DNA from: Tanytarsus gracilentus
Lineage: Eukaryota > Arthropoda > Insecta > Diptera > Chironomidae
Reading direction: 5' to 3'
NCBI GenBank assembly: GCA_038502055.1
Contig: JAXRKN010000036.1
Location: 682,001-746,000 of the forward strand
DNA: 64,000 nucleotides
In this document: piece after piece, positions 50,101 to 62,100 of the stretch
How the letters are laid out: every line of letters starts with the position of its first letter
Position numbering within the stretch: position 1 is the first letter of the stretch
Position numbers and translations under genes: made by a program
Notes under the pieces: generated by a model
Databases searched by the model: none
Seen by the model: only the letters and a program-made list of their open reading frames with translations
What the model was told of the DNA's origin: nothing

Positions 50101-53100
50101 CATATTGAAAAATAATAAGAAAAACTACTCGAGAGAGAGCTCTATAAAAGCCATAAAGTACCAAAGTTTTTTTAAAGCTCGCTAACTTTTATGTGGTGTT
50201 ATAAAATTTCTGAGCGAGGAAACATCACTCAACCGTGATGACGGTATTTTTTAAACATAGAAAATATAAACAAGAAATTTTCATGCACATCAATTTCACT
50301 CGAAATGACGGGAAAAATTAAATTCAATCTAGATTTCGAGGAATGTGCAATATTTTTCTTCGTTAGAATGAAATTTAAATTGGCAGCAGAATCAATTTAT
50401 TTATGGGCAATTTGATGTCACAATTTCAATTCAACACGTTTTTAATTTTATCAAATGAATTTTGATGTAGATAAAAATCATAAAAATTTAATATAATTTT
50501 CAATGAAAGCAACAATAAAAATTAAAGCATGTCAAGCTAATAAAATTCACCCATTTGCTACATCCATAAGCACTTGATACACTTGTAATGCAATCACATC
50601 CAGCCATTAGTGAAAATTGGCAGAAAATTTGATCACAATTTAAGTGAGAAAGTTTATTTTTGCTCTGATGTCGCTTTCCCTTACTTTTAAGTCATGAGAA
50701 AAGGAGTCGGGAAGTGGATTTAAGATAAGAAGGATGACAATGGGAAACGTAATTGGGTCAGAAGGAAAACAAAACCTTTTGGGTTTGAGCTTTTTCTGCT
50801 ACTCGACATTTTACCTTGCCAAGAAAGTTCAATGTCGGAAAAATATCGAATGGATATGCGGAAGAAGATAACTTTGGGCATAATAGACTCCAGTAAATAC
50901 TTTTCGAAACTTCATAAATATTCATTGTGTGTGAGAACACAAGCGCTTGATGGGAATTTCTTTTTTTTTTCAGGAAAAAAGTTTCATGTTGTCAGAAGCC
51001 ATAAAACATTTACTCTCTCTCAATGGCTTCATTCAATGTTAAAAGGAAACATCTCAATTGTGTTCTCGACTCTTTTTTTTGCGAAAAAAGGTAAAATTTT
51101 GTAGAAAAGGTGAAGCCATAAAAATTAACAGAAAAACCCTCGAAAGTAATAAAAAAATTCTTAAAGTCATTAAAGGGATCAATAGATTTTATCCATCAAT
51201 CACACGGCATCAATCATTCATCTCGAAGGAAGCTGAAAATCTCAACAAAGCTGTTCTACACATTGTTGAAGTGGACCAGAAAAATGTTTTAATGGCTAGT
51301 TGATATTTCTTAATTTTCCTTAAAATTTCTTGAATAAAAAAAATATAAAAATATAAAATTTTAAATGCGCGCACTTTCATATCGACACTCATAAATACAC
51401 TAAAAAGTGGTCACAACAGGAAGGAAATTTTATGACTTTGCAATAAAAATTGCTAACAATTTAATTTTCATGGTCATGAAAAAAAACTGTTGTGGACACA
51501 ATAAAAAATATTATTTATGTGATGACATAAATTGCGTGTGCGTCGAAATAAAAAATAGCGAATATGGTCGGAGTCGATAGTTACCTGATTGAATATTAAA
51601 AAAATGTAATCCAATGGAATTGACGAGATTAAATCGAGAAAAAACCACGTTTTGAGATAATGTTTGGCTATTAGTTTCGGATCTAATATCACTTGCTCCG
51701 CATTATCTTGCTGCATTATACCTGTATTGTTGTGTTTTTTGATGATAATCGTTGTTGATGATGCCATGATATGCCCAGAAGGTGCGCGTTGAATGAGGAA
51801 AGAGGAAGAAAAAGAATTTTTCATCAGAAAACTTTCGTAATAAAACGTCGCAGAAAGAAAAAAGTTTTTCGCCGTCATCGAGCTTCAGCATAAAAATGAA
51901 TCTCCGTTGTGAAGGATTTTCATCGTCATTCTTACCTGTGCGAAAATTTACGACGATGTCAACCAGAAAGATAGTATCACTTAGACAATTAAAGGCAATC
52001 CATCTCGTACTAAGATCATCATTGAAAAAGGATATGGCTACGGGTAGAATAATTAAATTAGCTACAAGCAGCAACAGCATACACAAATCCCAATAAAAGC
52101 TGCAAGTAAAGTAAACAACAAAGAGATTAATGTTGCATTAATTTTAATTGAGTGTGGTCGGATTGGTGGCAATTATGGAATAATTTTATGTGACTCGCTC
52201 TCTTTTTCACGAGAATCAGCTGACAATAGGAAACGTGAAGAGAAAATGAGACGACATAATTAGCATATTGAATAATAAACACTGTTGGTAATTCATGGGT
52301 AATTAACATTTTCACTTTGTTCATCTTGATTCTTAATTCTTATGGAACTTCATTCTGCCTCAGCTGAATGGAGTTTAAGGCATTCACCAATGTATATAAT
52401 GGAAAATAATTTTTCATGCATAAGTGATGAGCTCAATTACGTTCCAATTTACGCTTGTTGTCATGCATCCCAATTTTAGTTACCCTTAGGGAATTGGAAA
52501 CCTTTCTCGAACATGATTCTGAATTAAATCTTGGTGTGCTTTAATAATTTTCATATAAATTTTTATGTAGTTAAGAAAACCGTTAAAATTCAAAAACACG
52601 TGGTCAGCGTGATGATGAATAAAAAATTTAAAAATTTAACAACCAGTGTCAAAAAATATTTTCTTTGATCTTTAAAAATTTAGCAAATAATATTATTTTT
52701 CATAGAAGACGAAAAATATCTCGAGCAAAATGATGTTGACTCAAAAATTTCACATCAATTGCTCTTAAATCACTCTAACATGACAGAATATTGACATTTA
52801 TTCACATTTTATTCGAAAGACTTTTCTTTGAACTTTTATTTGCCAGGGCTCTTCATGTATACACACTCATAAAATTTATACCTCAAAAGAGGAGCTAAGA
52901 AAAACACTCGAGCATAAAATTTTTGTACAAATTGTGTCTTTCATTCTCTCTCTTTCAATATCGTAAGACAACAATAGAAAAATGCTTAAAGACATTTTCC
53001 TTAAAAACAAAAAAAATGTCTCACTATAGGGAGTGAAAGAAAGAGAAAGGAAGGAAGAATGAATTAGAACGGCAATGCATGAAATTTTTTATCCAAACAC

Positions 53101-56100
53101 AAAATTTATTTGCATAAAAAATTCTTTAGTTCCCTTTATAAATGTGCAATGTATGTACACAACAAGTACATTTGAAATATTTATTAGACACCCGCCCGAA
53201 AAATTCACGATTAAATGAGAGACAATTTATTTATTTTCATTTTGGAATAAATTGCTTTTCTAGATTGTCGAACCGCCACAGGAATCCGATTTTAAGCGAA
53301 GAGATAAATACTCACCGAAAGGAACTGCATGGATGAATCACCCAGTGGCCGGCAGTTTTTTGTCTTATTCGCTCTTTCACCAGGGCTTTCTTGCTGCCGA
53401 AGAGCTTCATAGCCAACCGGTTGTCGGTCGGCTGGAACCATGCTTGCAATTGATTTTTTAGAAAGTTCGAGGATGTCTTTTCTGCCGTCGCCGGTAAGCT
53501 GGGCAATGGTTCCTCCTTGGGAGTCCCATAAAGAGACACATCGTCAAAATGAACCTTCATGAATAAAAGATAAGGGAAAAGAGATTGAGTGACATGGGAG
53601 AAATCTCATTTGTCGTGTGTCCCTTGAAATTGCCTCTGTCATATACATATACATGACAATGGCATGGTCCGGTCCATGTGGAAGATGTAAACACGAAAAC
53701 AAATCAATTGGACAACAGTAACCAGTCAACAAAAAAGTTGACTTTAAATCATTTTTCCTACCTTTGATTTCGACATGTCGTTCATGTAGTCGTTGATTAA
53801 GAGCGCTTCATCATCTAAAGCAGTTACCAACGAGTCCGTACACGTATTGTCAATTGACACTCTTAAATCATTATCATGACTCAATAAATTTGAATGAAAT
53901 CGAATCGAGTCCGAGCTGGCTGCACTAAATAATCTGTAGAGGAAGAAGAAAAATTGCAATGAATATAAAGCGAGTTAATTAATAATTAAAAAGCTTTTAA
54001 TGCATTTTAAAATCCAATTTTCACCATGTTTATGTTTCAACAACACTTTGATGTCGTTTATTATTTTTTTTTAACCAAAATTGGATTGTTGAATGAAATT
54101 TTTAATCAAAGTCGAAAGAAAAATTTTTTTTCATAATAAATTAGTTATTAGCGATTGTCATTAAAATGTGACCATGTGGTTGTCAACAAATTTACTTTTA
54201 AACATATGCGAGCTTTCCAACTCGTTTAGGGATTCCGAGAATAAATTAAACACGCAACATTTCAAATTTATTATTTTACTGTTGAATTTGATCGGATTTA
54301 AATTCACGAATTTACCTCAAACTATTTGCGAGAGGTATTTCGGCAACAAATAAATGTAGGTTAATGGTAATTTTCTTGTTTAATTGACATATTGTATTTG
54401 GTTCATTTGCACTCGACCGCTCCTCGGCAAGTGAGTGAGAGACAAAAAAGCAATTGCCGCCAAACGATTTGTATATTTTCGATTGCATTATTATCATCGA
54501 GTACTGCACAGCTGCACAGCCATAAAACATCGGCCATTCACTTGGAATTTTCATCTGCTTACTGACGGCGCAAAATCGATCGGCCATAAATTTTATTTCG
54601 CTGGTTAATGGCGAAAAACACATGTCAGGATGACTTTTTATAACCTTCGATTTTAAAAATAAATGGCTAAATTTTAGTTTATTGCGATTTTCGCCCGTAA
54701 TGAAGCATTCAATATGCAAACTGAGGTTCAATGCAACTTGGAGTCGACAAACAAATCTTTTCGCAATCTTTATTAGCAAAAGCTTTCAAATATCAGAGAC
54801 GAGAAATTTCTCTTGCGGCGCCTTCTTGGTCGCTCTTAAGCATAAAAAGTCTTTAGCTTTGCGAGAAGAAAAATCTGAAAGGTGCACGCACCCCAAAGGC
54901 AAAAAGGATTTCGAGTGAAAAAAGGAAAACTTTGCATGTAAAAAAAGCTCTTTACCTCTCTCATAATTTACACACATCTGCCACATGTTCAACGTATAAT
55001 GAAAATCGATTGCGGTTTTAATGATGTGCACCTTCGAGCAAAACGATTTTGTATTAAAAAGCGCCCCATGTACTTTTCTGCCGCCATCATCATCAACCGA
55101 TTGCTGTTGAGCGCATTTAGAGCGTAAAGGATGAGATCAACATACACACATACATTTATATTGTTTTCTCGGTTTTCTGAGTAAGGAGTCAGACATGAGT
55201 AGTTTTGAGATTTTGATATTAAAATTTTTTTTGTAAAATATTTAATTTCCTCAAATTTTGTGTTCAGAACTTTTTGAAAAATTCTGACTTTTTTGTGTCT
55301 GACTCCTTACTAAATTTTTCTTTACCATATTCAAATTTATGTTATTCAAGTGTGTAAATCCGCTGCCGCCATCGGTGCCGCACAATTGCTACCTGTGTAA
55401 ATTTTTTTCTCTCTACCTCATTTATTTCCATTCGTAATGGAATAAAATCGATGGCAAGAGCAATTTTCGGAAATTGTTAGAATAAAATTTTCATTACTGA
55501 TAAAAGTCATCAATTATTTTTTAAGAAATATTTTTAAAGATTCAATAAAATCTCACGAGAATCGAATTTATAGACAATCGAATCAATTAGATTCAATAAG
55601 TCGGTAGAGTGCTACAGATATAGAAACCTTTAAAGATTCAATTTATTCACGTCATAAATCTTAGTGAAGGAAACCCCCGAAGACTTCCTTTCCGTATTTG
55701 CAACATGAGAGCGAAGAAGAATATCTTGTTCGCTCCTTCCGTACGTGAATGTATGTGCGAATAAAAATTTTCCTCTACATATTATCATATTGCTTTTGAC
55801 AGCCACTTAAAGTCAAATAAAAATTCACTCGCGTATGATCACTCAAACAGGTTTCATCAGAGAGAGCGCGAGGAAGAGTTTATGAGATCGCATAATTAAG
55901 TGAAGATAAAATACTTTTTTTTTATATCAAGCTGTGCGGTGGCCATATGAGATGAGGAAAAACATAAATAAACCATTTATTTGATTGGAGTGCGGCGGCG
56001 GTGAGGAGGAGACACAGAATAAAGGCAGATGCGATGGAAATATTACTCTCTTTGCCTTGAAAGAGGCGAGAGGGAATTTTTTTTCATGCACACACAGCAA

Positions 56101-59100
56101 ATTGCTTCTTAATAGCTTTTCGATATAAAAATAATATAAACCGTTTAATTTTAAGTGAATTTTCTGGCATTTTTCACCATCACTTTCTTTAACTTGTTTC
56201 GTTTTCTTTCTTCTTTTTCTCACTTTCCAACAAACGACTCAATCGTGACATTTTCAATGCCAGCATCCGATTTTTCTTCCCTTTTTCATTTTGCTTTCTT
56301 TTCTCATCGCTCATTCAAGCACAAAAGAATATTTGTTGTCCTCGTCCCACTACCACCACGCAAACAACCGCTGATGCCCATTTGGCGAAGGAAGTCGTCA
56401 TTGAAACGTCGCGGCAGATTTTATGCTCATCCCAAGGGTGGAACACAAAATAAAGTTTTAGGTGAAATTGAAAATGTTGATGAATCAGTGTTCTACCCCT
56501 GATTGATGTAAAATTTCACCCAAAAAAAAAGAATCACAAAGCCATTTATAGTTTAGTTCACGTCTTTATGTAAATATGGAGTGAGTCAACTATGACTCTC
56601 ACATCATCCATCTCAATATGTGTTCAAGAAGGAAAGTGAGCATGCTGAGTAGCGAGGCAGCTGGCAGCGAATGAAGGAAGAGCAGGCGGAAATAAGTTGT
56701 CCATATAACATTCATCATCATAAGTTCGAAATGAATGTCTAAAGCAGACAGACATCGTTCTCACTTATAACTTTTTGAGCTCGAAGCACTGCCTACTCAT
56801 CTTTGTATTTTTACTATATGAACTAAAAAGTTGGCGCGATGAAAATCGATATTTAACCTCCACTTATTCCTCTTCCATTTTATATTTTCAATGTCGGAAA
56901 CAAACTTGTAACTGAGCCTCATGATTGAATTCATCGAGGTTTTTTCGTCTAATAGAAAAGAAATGCATTCGAAAATGGCATGATATGAAAAGTTTTTGAG
57001 CCCTCATAAAAATTTATTTAAAATCAACAAAATTTCAATCTCCAGACCACACCAAAAACTTTGTGAAACATGGTTAAAACTTAAAACTTTATGATTTAAT
57101 TAAAATTAAATTCCACATAAAAAGCATGACGATGAAAATTCTTCTAATTAGAGTGAGGCTAAAAATCCTTCTAATAAGCAATTCTTGTCGTCTGCCTTGA
57201 GTGTATACAAGGAGAAAAATTTATGAGAGAACGATAATGACGATGATGATGGAATTAAATTGTGTTATCCTCCCACATGTCAAATACAGGAGCACATGGA
57301 GAGGGAGAGAGAGTGTATATAACTTATAGTGCACTCAAGAATGAGATGAAGAAATCGTTGAAGACTTAGAAAGTCAATAATTGGAAGAAGAAAAAAAGTT
57401 GTGAAGATGTTTTAAAAGAATGGAAGCGAAAGCTTTTCAAGTGATTGCATTGCACCTGATCTCACTGTGTTGTAGTATCAGCACCCGATGACCTACTTTT
57501 ACCTCTCACAAGGCTTTTAATTTTTCATTTTTATATTCACTCGTTCACTCGATGGATGTGCGGAGATGAAAATGACTGAAACTGTTGTTTTCATTCTGCC
57601 ATACACAAAACTTTGCCTCTCACTTGCAGTTACGAATATATACAAGAAACATTATTCAATGATAAATTAATCTCCATTGTCTTCTTTGCGCTCTCTCGAC
57701 TCACATATTATTCCATCATCAATTTTTTCGTGCAGGGTGCGACACTTTTAGATTTAAAAAATCCATTGATGAGTGTCCGACCCCTGGTCTCATATCCTCG
57801 TCACAAAAAGGTAGGAAAAACTATTCCTCGTAACGCACACCTAATTCCCTATAGCTCTAGCACATACGCTCTCGATCGTGGCATGATGTTGATAGAGGTT
57901 TTTTCAATTAATTACTCGAGCAAAAATGAATATGTGTGTGAGCGAGAAAAAGTGGCAAAACGTGCACAGTTCAGCGACTGAAACTCCTCGTTATCGTGAT
58001 GTTGATGAAATAATAAGGAAATTTTTTGATTACGCAATGATTTGAAGCTGCGAGTTTCTCAATTGAATGAAATTGCTCACTTTTTTTATTTAAATCTCAA
58101 TTCGATAATTTTCTTATTCAATTAATATGTCCACAGCAACAAACTTCGCTCACAGTTTTAGTCAATGTCATTTTCATATTCACAATGTGAGTTTTTGCAA
58201 TTCAATTGTGTAAAACAATGGTCATATCGCACTAGGTACAAGAGCAGTTAGCCTTGAGGGCAGCAATTTGAAATGAAAGCAAAATTTGCATTTCCTTCTT
58301 TCGCATAATTTCGTTGAGGAAATTTTCATTGAGTTTTCGCTAATTACCGGCGGCGGTGCGAGAAGAAAAAGAAGCGATCTTAATTAATCTCATAATCATT
58401 AAGTAATGGAGAGTTTGGAAAGATTGGCAATATAATCAGAGCAAGTAGAGTGAGAAGTGATTGATTAATGAAAAACATGAGTGGAAAAGTTTTTATTCTT
58501 CGAGCTGCATTGAAAGAGTTGAAAAATCTTTTAGAAAGAAATTGCGAATGACATATCGAACTTATGGAAGGTCTTAAATTTAAATTTAACAACTTTGTAA
58601 TTTTTTAATTTTAAAATGATCATTTTAATTTTTTAAAACTCGAGTAATTTAAATTTTACTTTGATTTTTCATTTGAACCTTGACTAGCGCTCTGTTAATC
58701 TTCCTAATTCTTTTTTATTGTACTAAAAATTTTTGTAGGTGGTAAGCCGCATGTAGCTCAATTTGTATTCAAAGCTTTGCTCTCAAAATTTCCCTTGAGT
58801 TGATTAAAGTTTAAATTGTTTTGAAAAAATTAATGAACATTAAAATTTCCACTTAAATTTTCCACTAAATTTTTGTTGGAGCGTTATGCTTCAGACAAAA
58901 GTGAATTAACATGTAAAATAATTTTCTCATAAACCCCCTCGAAGAAAACCGCGATAGTCGCTACAAAAAAGTTAACTTTCATCCTGACGTAATCGTTACT
59001 TGCAGATTTTCACCGCACGACATCCACACAAAATTTAATGAGAGGAAAGTCGCTCTTAGCAAGCGATTTTCCTTCATTATCATTAAAAACCTCTTCAACA

Positions 59101-62100
59101 GTCGTCAACGGTTGATTTTTATTATAGAAATACCGCATTTGAGAAATTTCTCATAAATGTAAATGCAAACTACTCATACTCACTTGGAGCTTGTTGTGTA
59201 TCCAAAATGTTCACCACATGAAGAACTAAAGGCAGCATTGATGAGGGAGAAATGAATTGAGTAATAAAGATTAATGATAACAACAAAAGAAAATAATAAC
59301 AATTTAGTTTTGATGCTGCCTGCCTTGTGAGGCTATTAAAATTTTTTCTTCTCTCTTTTAATTCATTCATTGAAAAATACTAACTCATTGTGATGTCGTA
59401 ATAAAAATCATTTTACGATTCATAATTTTCACTTTAGAGGAAAATTTTCAATGTCTTTTTTTGGCATGTGATGCATGCCAGAGAGAGTGAGAGCGAGTCG
59501 ATTATTTATTCAGTGAAGCATATTAAAATTGTTGATTTTAAAACTTCATAGTAAAAATTTTAATCCCTTTCCCTACATGACAGACATGATAAATAATTAA
59601 ATTATTTTATTTTATTTTAATATCCTCGAGTGCACTAATTAATCTCATGACTGTGATGAGCAAATATTTCTCAATAAAAACCATCGTATAAATTATTAAT
59701 TTACGGTGAGATTTAATGGGAAATTCTCAACGTCAATTCGACGTTACACGACTTCACAATTTGTTTTATTCTCGTGAGAAAAAGAAATCAAGTGCAGAAG
59801 TAAAGTGAGATCAGATAGCGGCGTAGAATCTTGAACCTGATTGAATATTATTGTTCTTTCCCGAAAATGCATTTTTTATAACGATGAATACCAAATAATC
59901 TTCACTCTCTTCGCTTGGCAAATGTGGAAAAGTCTCAGAAGTGAACTTTTCACGGTAGAGAGGAGAAAAAGTATAAACTATCGATCTTTTCTCTTCTTTC
60001 ACATCATAAGCTTCGTTAGTTTGGTGTATCTGATAGTTTTATCCCTCATAAAATTTCCAAGGGCTCTTCTCCGTTCTCGAAAAAAGAAAATTTCTCATTT
60101 TTATTCATGGATATGATGTCAAAATTGATTTAGAGAAAATGTTCAGGGAGCAAAAAGGGCAAAAGTAGTTTTTTATATTTAAAATAAATTTTATTCAACC
60201 AGATTTGAATTGAATTTAATAATTTATGAAATTTAAAGAGGAATAAAATTTATTACGATTCGAATGCTAGAAAAAATCATAGTAAAAAATGTAAAGTTTT
60301 TAAAACTTATCTCTCCCATTTTCAAGATCTAATAATTCAATTCACCTTTTGCCCTTTTTAATGGCCAAAATTATGCTCGGAATGCCAATGAGAAGAAGAA
60401 CGGAGTAAAATAAATGAGTTCACTTTGCCATTTTTCATCTATTCCTTTTTCAAATGAAAACCTAAAAGTTTTTTCCTCTTGTTTTTATTTTACTAACCGA
60501 CTTGGTCACTTTTTGGCCAATCGAGAAAAGAAAAGGTTTTGCATTATGCAAAATGAAATTTTTTAGCCTTTGCCTCTCATTTCTTTTTTATCTTTTCTAT
60601 TTTTGTGGTGTAAAAGAAAAACAGAGCACGATTTTTGATGAAAAATTTATGAGCTCCACTCATTGAATGGGAGAAAGAGAGAAAGAGAAAAAATCACAGG
60701 GTTAAAATAACTTTAAATTTAAAAATCAAAACAAAATTTAAGAGATTTTTCTTTAGGTGAAAAATTTATGACGGCTGTAATAAAATTATTAAATGTCACT
60801 CAATAAAATATTCAAATGTCGAATTTGCAAAAAAAATCCCGCTCAATTACGCAATTTATGAATCTCTCCGAGTTCATTTATTTTTCATAAATTTTCCTTT
60901 CTCAAGCGTCAAGAACGCTCGATGTCTATCTATCGAAATCTATCCGCCTTCTTTATGCTGTCGAAAATTGGAAAGGGAGTAAAATTGAATCTTATGACAC
61001 AGGCCATGGAAATAAGTGTTCTTCACTTTATTTCTTTTGTGTGACAACTTGGAGATTCTCTCAAAAAAATTATGCACGTCAAGGCAAAAATGGAGAAGGG
61101 ATGATGTTAGAAGTGCGATTATTGAGATTTTAATTAAATTTAAGCAAAGATATTTTATAATTAAAGTTCAAATTTTGAACTATTTCTTTTGTAAGCAAGT
61201 TCAAATTTTAACTTTTACACCGGAATTTTTTTTTTCAAAAATTCAAAATTTGAACTGTTATGAAAGCTAAAAGTTCAAAGTTTGAATTTCACTTCTATGG
61301 GTTCAATTTTTGAACCATAGTCGATAAACTTTAAATTCAAAAGAACCTCACATGTTCAATATTAAGAAAATCTTAGATCACTCACCGTCCATTCAATTTG
61401 AAACTGCGCTTCTTCTTTGTGCGATTTAAACTATTTGTATTTGGTGATCCACTATGATATTGATTATTACTATTTTGGAGAATTTGATTTGAGTATAGAT
61501 TATACACTGAATTGCAGCTGTTTTGATTTTCAACTGGCGCACTTAATTGTCGATTAAACTCAATATTCTTATTATTCAATTCCGATACTTGTCGATTCAA
61601 TTCAATAATATGTCTCTGTCGCAGATGACCACTGGCATTATTTATATTATTATTCGAATTTGTTACTTGAGACAAATTATTACTACTTGAATTTAGATTA
61701 TTGCTTACATTTCGATTAGAATTCACTGAACTACCATTATAATTATTATTATTAGCACCATTTGCATTTGCACATTTTTTTTCGCCACTACTTAATGGAG
61801 GATTATTATTATTTTGACTTGCACGCCCGTTACCACCTCCACTACCGCCCGGATTGGTATTACTCTTCACACTATATTTACTATTTGAGTCACTATTTAC
61901 TCGCGATCGCGTACTTCCGCCTATCGAATCACTTGAGGTTACTGAATTTAATTGATGCCTATGCTGTTGAGCGATGCCACTTGCATAATATTGCTGTTGT
62001 TGCTGGTGCTGATGATGCGCTGCAGCCGATGGCGATGAATGCGAAGCTGCTGTAGATGCATTTTGATAATGTAGTAAATTTTGATAATCACTTGAATTGA

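Larger units (their letters stand above)
53934..61385 (-). other. Ih: 7.5-kb Ih intron with several anonymous open stretches
   Basis: Holds the elements at 55182-55309 and 60152-60359, a cluster of short palindromes at 61166-61316, and three open stretches above background (54312-54779 on -, 56155-56502 on +, and an exon-like piece 57737-57811 on +), described separately. None is recognised. Confidence 0.6.

Noticed and set aside
50832..51303. Two overlapping + strand frames of 81-90 codons in an Ih intron
   Set aside because: Lys/Ile/Phe-rich composition expected by chance in AT-rich DNA, and no splice-site or family support.
51703..51935. Frame continuing from Ih exon 4 into the next intron
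   Set aside because: A good donor (ACAG|GTAAGA) ends the exon, and the continuation does not resemble HCN sequence; the spliced product restores the family text exactly.
61762..62055. 97-codon + strand frame, rich in Tyr, His and Leu
   Set aside because: It is antisense to the Ih N-terminal exon; its odd composition is the complement of Gln/Asn/Ser-rich coding.
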